Origin: Rhizobium croatiense
GTDB taxonomy: Bacteria > Pseudomonadota > Alphaproteobacteria > Rhizobiales > Rhizobiaceae
DNA length: 64,000 bases
Direction: 5' to 3'
Assembly: GCF_019793465.1 (NCBI RefSeq)
Contig: NZ_JAILYJ010000020.1
Span: 1-64,000, forward strand
This document shows, one piece after another, positions 34,003 to 43,269 of the stretch (its first letter is position 1; every line of letters starts with the position of its first letter). Below the pieces are notes generated by a model. The model was given only the letters and a program-made list of their open reading frames with translations. It searched no databases and was not told where the DNA came from. A program made the translations under genes and the position numbers.

Positions 34003-35211
34003 TCAGCTGCGGGGCTGAAGCAACGCCAGAACGATTGTCGATGCCGCCAAGACGGCTGTAAATGTCAATGGCGCTGAGGCACCAAAGTGATCGACCACAT
34101 AGCCGCCGAACAGCGCACCTATGCTGATGGCGACCTGGAACGAAACGACCATCAGGCTGCCAGCAGCCTCCAAGGCGTCTGCTGCGCCCCGGGACAGGTT
34201 GGTGGGAAGTACCACCGGAGCCATCCCAAAAGCGAAACCCCAAAGTGTCACCAGGGCAAACGCGATGCCGCTATGCGCACCCCAGAGTACGAGAGCAAGC
34301 GCCGAAGACGCCATCAATACGCCGGTGACAGCGAGCGCCATGTGGATATTTGCGTCTGCCAGTCGGCCGCCGGCGACATTGCCGATCACAGAGGCGATGC
34401 CAAACCCGAGGAGCGCCAGGGCAAGCGGGCCGGTGCCAAGCAGCGTCACTTGTTCGAGGAAGGGTCGCACATAGACCGAACCGGCAAAATGTCCCGTCAT
34501 CAGCAAGAGGATGGCAAGCATTCCCAGTTGAACAGTGCGCCGTTTCGTCAGCCGGAAGACGTCGGAAAGACTATTGCTTGTGCTTGCGGGTAGCGTAGGC
34601 AAACTGAGTATCTGCAGCAGCATCGCAATCGCGGCGAGCCCTGCGGTCATGGCGGTGGCGGCACGCCAGCCGAGCCAATCGCTGATCAAGGCACCCATGG
34701 ATGGTGCAGCTATGGTGGCAAGAGAGACACCGAGGGTGACGATAGCCATACCCCGACCTGTCGCATTGGTGCCGACCAATCTCGCCACGACGGCAACCGA
34801 AAGCGCCCAGAAACCACTGAGCGCGACGCCCAGCCCGGCCCGGCCCAACAACAAAAGCCAAAAATCCGTCGCGAGCGCGGCCACGAGATTGGAGCCGATA
34901 GCCAAGGCACTTAGACCAACCAGGACAGTCTTCCGGTTCAGTTTGCCGATGAGAACATTGCTCAACAAGGCCGTCACCGCGCCAACAGACGCGGTGGCGG
35001 TGACAACCTGACCGGCGGTTCCCTCGCTGACGCCAAGGTCACGCGCCATCGGCGTCAACAGACCTGCCGGCAGAAATTCAGCTGAGACGAGTGCAAAGCT
35101 TGTGGCTGCCATTGAAATAACGGCAAACCAGGTTGTTGGGCTCCAAGGGCTCGGAACGGTAGAATCGAGGCCAATCGCGGGGGCGTCAAGCTGTGATGTT
35201 GTGTCCGTCAT
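34003..35211 (-). CDS. MFS transporter (AraJ/DHA1-type)
   Basis: 402 residues with 12 hydrophobic segments. FALVSAEFLPAGLLTPMARDLGVSEGTAGQVVTATASVGAVTALLSNVLIGKLNRKTVL matches the AraJ/DHA1 group and aligns with the MFS gene at 27174-28361. Likely efflux of sugars or small drugs. The same-strand AraC gene lies 60 bp upstream and probably controls or is co-transcribed with it. Confidence 0.87.
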   Translation of the reverse strand: MTDTTSQLDAPAIGLDSTVPSPWSPTTWFAVISMAATSFALVSAEFLPAGLLTPMARDLGVSEGTAGQVVTATASVGAVTALLSNVLIGKLNRKTVLVGLSALAIGSNLVAALATDFWLLLLGRAGLGVALSGFWALSVAVVARLVGTNATGRGMAIVTLGVSLATIAAPSMGALISDWLGWRAATAMTAGLAAIAMLLQILSLPTLPASTSNSLSDVFRLTKRRTVQLGMLAILLLMTGHFAGSVYVRPFLEQVTLLGTGPLALALLGFGIASVIGNVAGGRLADANIHMALAVTGVLMASSALALVLWGAHSGIAFALVTLWGFAFGMAPVVLPTNLSRGAADALEAAGSLMVVSFQVAISIGALFGGYVVDHFGASAPLTFTAVLAASTIVLALLQPRS

Positions 35212-35270
35212 TGAAGTACCTCCAAGAGTTAGAGGTCTTAATAGCGGAGTCTTTCAGGATGATATGTGTC

Positions 35271-36251
35271 CTAAAGTCCGAATTCCATATCCGTTCGTCC
35301 GGAAATGGTGCGGCGCACAACACCAGGTGAGACGCTGGTGATGCGCTTGAAGGCGCGAGCGAAAGAAGCTTCGGATTCATAGCCCAGTTGCGAAGCGACG
35401 GCGGCAACCGACATGTTTTGACCGAGCAACTCTCTTGCAAGCTGCATGCGCAGACGGGCGAGATAGCGTGCCGCGCCTTCCCCCAAGATGGCGCTGAAGC
35501 GTTCTGCGAAGATCGAGCGCGATTGACCTGCCACGCCGGCAAGGGTCTCAAGCGTCCAGTCATGGCCGGGATCCCGGTGCATGGCTGCCAGCGCACGACC
35601 GATATGCGGATCACGGATCGCGGCGAGCCAGCCGCTGGTCGAGGCGCCGCTGCAATTGACCCAGCAGCGAATAAGCCGCGCGACGAGTACGTCCGCCATG
35701 CGTGACAAGACCGTGGCGCTGCCTAGCTGGGGCTGCGACGCCTCTGCCGTCATGGCGGCGAGGAGGGGGCCGACGATCGGATCATTGCCGGCAACGTCAC
35801 AACCCTTGATAATCGGTGGCATCAGAGCGATCAACGGGTTGAGGGCATTCGCACCCAAAGCCATGGAGCCGCAGAACAAGGTGCTCGTCGCTCCTGTTCC
35901 TTCCTGCACCACGTCGCAGACATTGCCCCCCAGCTTGGTGACCTGGCAGCTCTTGAGCGAGTCCCCGACAACATCAGGCTTGCTGGCCAGTCGGTGTTCG
36001 ACACCTTGTGGCAACAACACCAGATCTCCGCTTTGCAACTCCTGCCATCCCTGGGCTTCGGTATGGATCCAGCATGGCCCCTCACTGACGAAATGAAAGC
36101 GAAGCAGCTGTTGCTGCGGAAAGGCGATGCTCCATGGATGACGTAGCTCGCAGCGGCCGTAGTTGACTCCACTCAGGCGAAAGTCCCGGAGAATTTCGCT
36201 GAGTGCGTCCGTCGGAATTTGCGTCGGAGACTGGGATGAACGATCAAGCAT
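35271..36251 (-). CDS. AraC family regulator with N-terminal cupin (Cupin_6-type)
   Basis: 326 residues. The N-terminal ~200 residues follow the AraC_binding/cupin_6 pattern (FHFVSEGPCWIHTEAQGWQELQSGDLVLLPQGVEHRLAS). The C-terminal double HTH starts about 225 (DWTLETLAGVAGQSRSIFAERFSAILG, then ELLGQNMSVAAVASQLGYESEASFARAFKRITSVSPG). It sits upstream of the MFS gene on the same strand. Confidence 0.9.
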   Translation of the reverse strand: MLDRSSQSPTQIPTDALSEILRDFRLSGVNYGRCELRHPWSIAFPQQQLLRFHFVSEGPCWIHTEAQGWQELQSGDLVLLPQGVEHRLASKPDVVGDSLKSCQVTKLGGNVCDVVQEGTGATSTLFCGSMALGANALNPLIALMPPIIKGCDVAGNDPIVGPLLAAMTAEASQPQLGSATVLSRMADVLVARLIRCWVNCSGASTSGWLAAIRDPHIGRALAAMHRDPGHDWTLETLAGVAGQSRSIFAERFSAILGEGAARYLARLRMQLARELLGQNMSVAAVASQLGYESEASFARAFKRITSVSPGVVRRTISGRTDMEFGL

Positions 36252-36350
36252 TGGGGTAATTTATATGCCGACCGTCCGGACTGCAAGGTGCGAGGCGTTT
36301 ATGCCGATCGGAAATTCGGACCCATATTGGTCGGCCCCCGACTGCCGGAC

Positions 36351-37064
36351 TCAAGCGTCTCTGACGAAAGCCGCGTCTATCGGCTTAACGTCCGCCGCTT
36401 CCAAGGCATAGCGCGCGTAACGGAAGTCACGGATCGCAAGCAGCGAATCCCCGGCCCAGTTGAGAACAATGAAATAAGCAGGGGTGCGCAGGACAGCGCC
36501 CTGCTCAAACGCCAACGCGGCGGGGCGACCCTCAACCAGGCCGGGGGCGAGCCACCACCGGTCTTCACGCGCATAATTTCCGAAATAAGAGGAAACCTCG
36601 TCTCGACCGCGCATGACGACCTCACCGACGAGTTCAGCTTTCGCATCCTCGGCGAGCCTGTCTTTCAGCGCCTCGAAGTCTCGGGCGTTGAACCGATCAA
36701 CATAAAAGGCGAGGCTATTCTTCTCCGCGACGGAAAGAACTGGTAGCGGCTGCTCGTCCGGTTCCGCCGCCATGTCACGCAGCCTGGCCCGGCCACGGTG
36801 GAGAAGCGCCGTGACGGTAGGCATGGTCATCCCCGTGATCGAGCAGAGTTCGCTCAGCGAGTAGCCGAGCACATCCATCAGGATGATGCTGCTGCGCTCG
36901 CGCACCGGCAGCCGCATGAAGGTCCGCAGGCTGGTGGCGGCGATCTGACGCGCCTCGGTCTGGGACAGCGGTTCAGCGACCATCTCGGCCTCCTCCTCTT
37001 CGATGAGGTCCGCCCGCCTGGCACGGCGCCTCAGAAAGTCGAGCGCGGTGTTGTGAACGATACG
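36351..37064 (-). pseudogene. N-terminally truncated ECF sigma factor (ECF41-like with SnoaL C-terminal domain)
   Basis: The frame contains the end of sigma region 2 (RIVHNTALDFLRRRARRADLI, upstream of ATG 36983), a complete region 4 (LPVRERSSIILMDVLGYSLSELCSITGMTMPTVTALLHRGRARLR) and a SnoaL-like domain (NSLAFYVDRFNARDFEALKDRL, VMRGRDEVSSYF). Homology stops at about 37064; regions 2.1-2.2, needed for -10 recognition, are absent in all three frames. The part from ATG 36983 could still be translated but should not be a working sigma factor. Confidence 0.75.
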
Positions 37065-37093
37065 GCCAGTTGCATGCGAAGGCGGTTCTGAAC

Positions 37094-37276
37094 GTGCCCG
37101 ATCCTCTCCGGTCCGCCCGCTTGTTTGCCGCGCTTTTCAAAGGATCCGATCTCCTGATCATCGCACGCTTCGATGAGGCGAGAGCAGAGGACGACAACGA
37201 AATCGAATCCTATTGCCGGTCGGCCGTCGCCATGTTCATCGCCGCGCACGGTGGCAACGCCTACGCGGGCGGATAG
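37094..37276 (+). pseudogene. Possible C-terminal fragment of a TetR-like regulator
   Basis: The frame reads PDPLRSARLFAALFKGSDLLIIARFDEARAEDDNEIESYCRSAVAMFIAAHGG. This is helical and ends in the style of some TetR C-terminal domains. It has no HTH and abuts the truncated sigma gene, so it is at best a fragment. Family call is weak. Confidence 0.3.
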
Positions 37277-37468
37277 AGGCGATCGGCTCGGACGTACCTG
37301 GAGGTATGCCCATCGCCAATCGCCTCTGCCCTGACGAAACCTGCTTCAACTCCTGACCAGCCCATACAGATAAGAGGCAAGTGCGCTGCAGAATGGCGGC
37401 GATATCTGCACCTGCGCGGGGGCTGTCGGCCGGGACTAAATTGGCGTATGCTGTCAAGGAGGTACACC

Positions 37469-38566
37469 ATGCGCAGCAGCATCACTGCAGCTATCGTCGC
37501 GCTCGCCGTTTCGCTTGGCAGCCCAGCGCGGGCGGAGATCCTGATCGGAGCGGCAGGCCCGGTCACAGGACCGCTCGCCTGGATCGGGGAGCAGATGCAG
37601 CGCGGCACAGAGATGGCAGTGGCCGACATCAATGCGACTGGCGGCGTGCTCGGGCACCAGGTGCAACTCATCACGGTCGACGACTTTTGCGATCCCGAGC
37701 AGGCTGTGGCGGCCGCCCAGAAACTGGTGGCTGACGGTGTGGTGCTCGTCGTCGGGCATTACTGTTCCCAGGCCTCGATCCCGGCATCCAAAATGTACGA
37801 GGCCGCGGGAATTCTACAGATTTCACCGGGTTCGACCAATCCGCTGTTGACCGAACAAGGTCGTGCCAATGTTTTCCGCGTCATTGGTCGCGACGACGCG
37901 CAGGGGGTGGTAGCCGGCAACTATTTGGCCGATCGTTGGGGTGACAAGAAAATAGCGATCCTTCACGACAACACCACCTATGGGAAGGGGCTCGCCGACG
38001 AGACCAGAAAGCAGTTGAATAAGCGGGGTGTCACCGAAGCGATCTACGAGGCCTTCACCCCTGGGAAGAACGACTATACGGCCGAGATCTCGGCGTTACA
38101 GGGCGCCGGCATCGCCGTGTTGTATGTTGGTGGGTATTTGCCCGAGGTCGCGCTTATGGTTCGCGCTTCACGAGACCGCGCCTACGCACTTCAACTCGTC
38201 TCAGGCGATGGCATGGCGAGCGAGGACTTTGCACTGATCGCCGGATCTGCCGCCGAGGGTACGCTCTTCACGTTTAGCGCGGACCCACGGCGCGTCCCTC
38301 AGGCGGCTGAAGTCGTCGAGCGTTTCCGTGCCGAGAATTTCGAGCCCGCAGGCTACACACTGCTCAGTTACTCCGCCGTCCAGGTCTGGTCGCAGGCGGT
38401 GAAGAAGGCCGGTTCTCTAGGGCCGCAAGAGGTGATCGCCTCAATGCAAGGTAATCAATTTGAAACGGTAATGGGCCGGGTCGATTTCGACGACAAGGGC
38501 GACCTCACCCTTCAAAGCTGGATCTGGTATGTCTGGAAGGGTGGCGAATACGTGCCGCTGGAATAG
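37469..38566 (+). CDS. Periplasmic branched-chain amino acid-type binding protein (LivJ/Peripla_BP_6)
   Basis: 365 residues with a signal peptide (MRSSITAAIVALAVSLGSPARA). Then ILIGAAGPVTGPLAWIGEQMQRGTEMAVADINATGGVLG, VVGHYCSQASIPASKMYEAAGIL, FRVIGRDDAQGVVAG and ILHDNTTYGKGLAD, the LivJ-type layout. A near-perfect AAGGAGGT precedes the ATG. No ABC permease or ATPase genes are nearby. The next gene, 83 bp on, is a membrane receptor cyclase, so this may be a sensor partner rather than a transporter part. Confidence 0.9.
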   Translation: MRSSITAAIVALAVSLGSPARAEILIGAAGPVTGPLAWIGEQMQRGTEMAVADINATGGVLGHQVQLITVDDFCDPEQAVAAAQKLVADGVVLVVGHYCSQASIPASKMYEAAGILQISPGSTNPLLTEQGRANVFRVIGRDDAQGVVAGNYLADRWGDKKIAILHDNTTYGKGLADETRKQLNKRGVTEAIYEAFTPGKNDYTAEISALQGAGIAVLYVGGYLPEVALMVRASRDRAYALQLVSGDGMASEDFALIAGSAAEGTLFTFSADPRRVPQAAEVVERFRAENFEPAGYTLLSYSAVQVWSQAVKKAGSLGPQEVIASMQGNQFETVMGRVDFDDKGDLTLQSWIWYVWKGGEYVPLE

Positions 38567-38649
38567 TCAACCGCCGGCCGGGTGGATCGCTTTAGACCAG
38601 TCTGTGCAGACTTTCGTGGCTGCGCAAGCCAGACCTTGCGGTTGCCGCT

Positions 38650-41118
38650 ATGTTTGAACGCGTCGGCATACGCGGGCGCTTGTTGCTCGCTTTCTTCGGC
38701 ATCAGCACCTTCGCAGTGCTGGCGACCGCCGCAGCTCTTTATGCCTTTCTTCAGGTCGGCGACGTGGTCGATCGCATCACCAAGGAACGGGTGCCGACGG
38801 CGCTCGCTTCTCTCCAATTGTCACGCCAGGCTGAGAGGGTCGCCTCCACCGCGCCGTCAGTGCTGGCGGCGACCAGCACGGTTCAGCACAACGAGGTCTC
38901 GGCTGCGATCGGAGTCGAGATGCGGCGTCTCGAAGAGTTGCTCGCCGCACTTAAAGGCACCGCATTCAGCGCGACGGCGGTGACGGAAATCGAAGACGCC
39001 GTGATTGGTCTGCGACGAAACCTCGATGCTCTCGACTATCTTGTGGCCGTTCGCCTTACCATGGTTCAGCGCAAGGAGGCGTTGCTGCGCCGATTATCGG
39101 ACACGACAAATGCAAGTCAGCGTCTCGTCGCGCCCGGTATCGTCGTGATGAACTCCAAGGTTCCCCAGTGGCGCGCAGCGGTGGCTGATTCCGCCGCACC
39201 ACCCGACGCGCGTGCTGCGGTGACGAGCGACCTGGTCAAGGCAATCGCGGCCTACATCCCCCAACGGAGGGCGCAACAGGAGATCTCAGCAGTCAACGAC
39301 GCGCTGGTCAAAATTGCCAACGCGCCTACGCCGGGAGATCTGAAGCTGATCCTGTTTCCGCTGCGCCGGTCGCTCGCTGTACTCGAAACGGTCTCCACCG
39401 AGATCGACGAAAAGTTGCGGACCCGCTTCCAACAACGGTTGGACGAGTTGAGGTCGCTGACCGACGGTGAGAATGGGATCCCGAAGGTACGACAGGACGA
39501 GTTTGCTGTCCTTGCCCAGGGCGAAAAGCTTCTGGCTGAAAACAGTCGGCTATCGCGCGACCTTACCGCGGCCGTCGATCGCTTGGTTGCAAGGGCAAAC
39601 CATGAGATCGCCGCGTCCGCCCTCGAAGCCTCGGTCGTCCGGCGCTACGGCACCGGCATTGTCCTTGGCTCCGCCCTTCTAAGCCTTCTGAGTTCGGTTC
39701 TGGTTGTCTGGCTCTATGTCGACCGCAGCCTTCTCGCCCGTCTGGGAGAGGTAAGCCAAGGCATGCTGGCAATCGCGGGCGGCAATCTGCATGCGCAGAT
39801 GCCCGCCGGTGGCCGCGACGAAATCGGCCGCATGGCCGGGGCGCTCAGGCTGTTCCGGGATACTGCGGTCGAGGTGGAGGAAAACAGCCTGCGCGAGGTT
39901 GCGGAAGCGCGCCAGCGGCTTGTGGATGCCATCGAGAGCATCTCCGAAGGGTTCGCTCTGTACGATGGCGAGGACAGGCTCGTGCTGAGCAATAGCCGCT
40001 ACCGCGAGCTGTTGTACGCCGGCCTGGAGGAAATGACACCCGGCACGACATTCGAGCAGATTGTTCGCCGGTCCGCTGAGGCCGGCTACATCAAGGATGC
40101 TGAGGGGCGAGTCGAGGAGTGGGTTGCCGAGCGGCTTTCGCGGCATCGCAACCCTGGTGAAACGTGGGTGCAGCGGCGTCGCGACGGGCGATGGATCATG
40201 GTTAGCGAGCGGCGGATCACGGCTGGCGGCACGGTGGCCGTCTACTCGGACATCACCGAGCTGAAGCAACGGGAGGAAAACCTTGCCGAGAAATCCGCAG
40301 CTCTCGAGGCGCTTTCCAGCAAGCTGGCGAAATACCTGGCGCCGCAAGTGTATAACTCCATATTCACCGGCCGCCAGGACGTCAGGATCGCCAGCCAGCG
40401 GAAGAAGCTGACGATATGCTTCTCCGATATCGCCGGCTTTACCGAAACCACAGACAAAATGGAATCGGAGGATCTCACACAGCTCCTCAATCACTACCTG
40501 ACGGAAATGTCGAAGATTGCTTCAGATCACGGCGCGACGATCGACAAGTATGTCGGTGACGCCATCCTGATGTTTTTCGGCGATCCGGAAACCCGCGGCG
40601 TCAAGGATGACGCGCTCGCCTGCGTGCAGATGGCTCTCGCCATGCAAAAGCGAATGAGCGCGCTTGGGGAAATCTGGCGCGATATCGGAATTGAAACTCC
40701 GCTGCGCTGCCGCATTGGCATTCACACAGACTACTGCACTGTGGGCAACTTCGGCAGCGAGGACCGGATGGATTACACGATAATCGGCGGCGCCGTGAAT
40801 CTCGCCTCGCGCCTTGAGCAGGAAGCGTCGCCGGGCACCGTGCTCATTTCTTATGAGACGTTTGCGCAAGTGAAGGACACGATCGAGTGTGAGGAACTGG
40901 GGCATGTCCACGTAAAGGGAATAGCCTATCCGGTCGCCACCTATCGCGTGGTCGATCTGAAGGAAAATCTGGTCCGTAGCCGTCGTACTGTCCGGACCGA
41001 ACTGCCGCACCTGAGACTGGAAGCTGAGCCCGAGCTCATGTCTACCGATGAGCGCGATCAGGCCGCCGCCGCACTTCGAGACACGCTCGATCGACTTTGT
41101 CCCAAGCCTGGGTCGTAG
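38650..41118 (+). CDS. Membrane receptor class III nucleotide cyclase (HAMP-PAS-cyclase)
   Basis: 822 residues. Transmembrane helices near 10-35 and ~340-365 enclose a ~300-residue helical periplasmic sensor. Then HAMP (SLLARLGEVSQGMLAIAGGNLHAQMP), a PAS-like domain (~425-540; ISEGFALYDGEDRLVLSNSRYREL), a coiled-coil linker (KQREENLAEKSAALEALSSKLAKYLAPQVY) and a cyclase domain (~575-760). Metal Asp residues are in CFSDIAGFTE and YVGDAILMFFG; RMDYTIIGGAVNLASRLE completes the site. The product is cAMP or cGMP. It is paired with an upstream binding protein. Confidence 0.93.
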   Translation: MFERVGIRGRLLLAFFGISTFAVLATAAALYAFLQVGDVVDRITKERVPTALASLQLSRQAERVASTAPSVLAATSTVQHNEVSAAIGVEMRRLEELLAALKGTAFSATAVTEIEDAVIGLRRNLDALDYLVAVRLTMVQRKEALLRRLSDTTNASQRLVAPGIVVMNSKVPQWRAAVADSAAPPDARAAVTSDLVKAIAAYIPQRRAQQEISAVNDALVKIANAPTPGDLKLILFPLRRSLAVLETVSTEIDEKLRTRFQQRLDELRSLTDGENGIPKVRQDEFAVLAQGEKLLAENSRLSRDLTAAVDRLVARANHEIAASALEASVVRRYGTGIVLGSALLSLLSSVLVVWLYVDRSLLARLGEVSQGMLAIAGGNLHAQMPAGGRDEIGRMAGALRLFRDTAVEVEENSLREVAEARQRLVDAIESISEGFALYDGEDRLVLSNSRYRELLYAGLEEMTPGTTFEQIVRRSAEAGYIKDAEGRVEEWVAERLSRHRNPGETWVQRRRDGRWIMVSERRITAGGTVAVYSDITELKQREENLAEKSAALEALSSKLAKYLAPQVYNSIFTGRQDVRIASQRKKLTICFSDIAGFTETTDKMESEDLTQLLNHYLTEMSKIASDHGATIDKYVGDAILMFFGDPETRGVKDDALACVQMALAMQKRMSALGEIWRDIGIETPLRCRIGIHTDYCTVGNFGSEDRMDYTIIGGAVNLASRLEQEASPGTVLISYETFAQVKDTIECEELGHVHVKGIAYPVATYRVVDLKENLVRSRRTVRTELPHLRLEAEPELMSTDERDQAAAALRDTLDRLCPKPGS

Positions 41119-41489
41119 GCTCACCTTCGCGCGGGTTGTCGCCTCTACAGGCACCAACCTCGTCGACCAGCCCTCGGGCCAGCGTGGTAACTCGACCTTC
41201 CTGCAGCGCTGGGTAGGCCCATGAAATGGCGCGGTCATTGGTCCGAATCCGGACGAACGACTGCTGTTGGCGCAACTGCGACCCATGTTGTCACTGCACC
41301 ATGTCCGCTTTGCAGCAACAGCGACCGGTGGCTCGATGACCATTATGCGGGCGCGAAGCTGCCGAAGGGGTTGACCGAGGCGTATTTCGGCGGATCAGAG
41401 ATTATCTCGCCCTGTTTTCACAACGATCGTGACAACATTCAAATCCCACCTTAATGAACTGTTAAATTTTGAGGGTGCGGGAGACTTGC
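41119..41489. other. Intergenic region
   Basis: No gene is recognised. The stretch has short imperfect repeats (CAACTGCGACCCATG, GCAGCAACAGCG) like other spacers in the window. Confidence 0.3.
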
Positions 41490-42560
41490 ATGCAGGGGCT
41501 CGGAAACAAGAAGCCATTTTACCCGAACTTCAACACGATCAGGCTCGTCGCAGCCTCCATGGTTATCTTCTCGCATGCCTTCCTTATCTCGGAAAAGACC
41601 TCGGCGAACGAACCCTTCATGCGCTTGCTCGGTGAGGGCAAAAATCTTGGCAAATTCGGGGTCTATGTGTTTTTCATCACGAGCGGCTTCCTCGTCACGC
41701 AGAGCGCGCAGTTCGGCAGCGTCGGTGGTTTTCTCTGGCGACGGGCGCTGAGGATATATCCGGCGCTTGTAATCTGCACGCTGCTCAGCGTGTATGTTTT
41801 GGGCCCCTTTTTCAGCCCGTTGGGCATTGGTGGTTACCTGGGCTGGTCGTATCACGTGAGGACGACAGTGTATTCGGTGCTCAATCCGAGCTATGGCATG
41901 GTCCTGCCGAAAGTGCAGTTTTATGATCCTGCAATCTCCTGGCTTGCAACCTTCACCAACGGCTCTCTGTGGACGATCAACCAGGAAATCTTCTGCTACG
42001 TAGTCCTTGCGGCATTAATGGCTATCGGGCTTCTGCGAGCGCCGTTCATGGCAATTGCCCTCGCCGTCGGCGTGACCTGGGAGCTCTTTTTCGAACATCC
42101 GTGGCCAGACAGAAAGTTAATAACAAATTTCACTTTTATCGCTCCCTACTTCTTCTGCGGGTCGCTTCTCTGGTTCGTGATGGAAAAGTGGCAGCCAAAT
42201 ATTGTCCTAGCTTTGATTTCGGTGACGCTCGGTGTGCTTTTCCTCGTCTTCTGGCCCGACTATCTTTACGGACCGATGTTGTTCGCCTATCCGCTTGTCT
42301 ACATCGCGACGTCGCCGATCATACGCCTCCCGACTCTCGACCGCTTGGGCGACGTCTCCTACGGCACCTATCTCTATGGCTGGCCAGTGGAGCAGGTGGT
42401 GAACCATGCCCTCGGCCAGTACAGCACGTGGTGGACGGTGTTCGGCATTTCCCTACCGATAACGTTGTTGCTCGGCTGGCTTTCATGGCATCTGTTGGAA
42501 AAGCATGCGCTGCGGTTGAAGCGAATCTCATTCCTCCAACGGCAGCCTGTCAGTCCATGA
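41490..42560 (+). CDS. Acyltransferase 3 family (OafA/YrhL-type) membrane protein
   Basis: 356 residues with ~10 hydrophobic segments. FNTIRLVAASMVIFSHAF (catalytic His region), GKFGVYVFFITSGFLVTQS, RRALRIYPALVICTLL and LWTINQEIFCYV are diagnostic of acyltransferase 3. These enzymes move acetyl or succinyl groups onto surface polysaccharide sugars across the inner membrane. It is an orphan here, with no polysaccharide cluster. The start at 41490 is used; an alternative lies 7 codons upstream. Confidence 0.9.
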   Translation: MQGLGNKKPFYPNFNTIRLVAASMVIFSHAFLISEKTSANEPFMRLLGEGKNLGKFGVYVFFITSGFLVTQSAQFGSVGGFLWRRALRIYPALVICTLLSVYVLGPFFSPLGIGGYLGWSYHVRTTVYSVLNPSYGMVLPKVQFYDPAISWLATFTNGSLWTINQEIFCYVVLAALMAIGLLRAPFMAIALAVGVTWELFFEHPWPDRKLITNFTFIAPYFFCGSLLWFVMEKWQPNIVLALISVTLGVLFLVFWPDYLYGPMLFAYPLVYIATSPIIRLPTLDRLGDVSYGTYLYGWPVEQVVNHALGQYSTWWTVFGISLPITLLLGWLSWHLLEKHALRLKRISFLQRQPVSP

Positions 42561-42596
42561 GCGATGGACCCCCTACGGAGCCATACTGTCTGATGC

Positions 42597-43100
42597 TCAC
42601 TCAGTCTTCAGACGGTCGGGCAGCGGTTTGAGCCGATATGCTTGCCAGAAGAAGCTGTCCGCGGCGGCCTGATCGAAAGAAAAGTTGCGCGCTTCTTTGA
42701 TCTTGCCGTTCTCGATCTTGAACGCAAGTACCCAGACCGTATCGACATTGGCAAGGCCGTCACGGTTCGACCAGCCGCGATGCATATCGATGACCCAGTT
42801 CTCGTCCGCTATCAGCGCGATCAGCTCGGCCCGGAAATTGCCTTTTCCGAGCTGCTGAAAGAAGGCGGCCACTTCCTGCTTGCCGCGCTTGGTGCCGGCG
42901 AGCGGATGATGGCCGGGAATGTGCCATTCAATGTCGTCGGCAAAAAAGGATGCGACCTTGTCCATGTCGCCCGAGGCATAGGCGGCGTAATAGTCGGAAA
43001 TCACCTTGCGGTTCTCTTCGGGGCTTGCCGCCCGGGCGATCCCGCCGATCAGGATGAACGATGTTAAAACGGCGCCGCCGGCGATGGCTCTGAGTGACAT
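42597..43100 (-). CDS. Exported SnoaL-like (NTF2-fold) protein
   Basis: 167 residues with a signal peptide (SLRAIAGGAVLTSFILIGGIARA). The SnoaL pattern follows: NRKVISDYYAAYASGDMDKVASFFADDIEWHIPG, GKQEVAAFFQQLG, FKIENGKIKEARNF. The start at 43100 has AGGGAAC upstream. Divergent from an AraC gene at 43270. Enzyme or binding role unknown. Confidence 0.82.
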   Translation of the reverse strand: MSLRAIAGGAVLTSFILIGGIARAASPEENRKVISDYYAAYASGDMDKVASFFADDIEWHIPGHHPLAGTKRGKQEVAAFFQQLGKGNFRAELIALIADENWVIDMHRGWSNRDGLANVDTVWVLAFKIENGKIKEARNFSFDQAAADSFFWQAYRLKPLPDRLKTE

Positions 43101-43269
43101 TGATGTTCCCTTTCCCACATGGCTTCGCGGCAAAGGTGCCGGAATGCGGGCGCTGCGACATGCGCAATTCTTGCCCGTCTTTGGGCGATTGTTGCTTTTG
43201 GTGAGGGGACCATGGTCGATGAGCACACATGCAGGTTGATTTTCCGCCGCGCCTCACCAGCTTCTTTCC

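Noticed and set aside
37031..37249. Upstream region 2 of the ECF sigma gene in another frame
   Set aside because: The minus-strand frame here shows no sigma region 2 pattern, so the loss is a real truncation rather than a simple frameshift.
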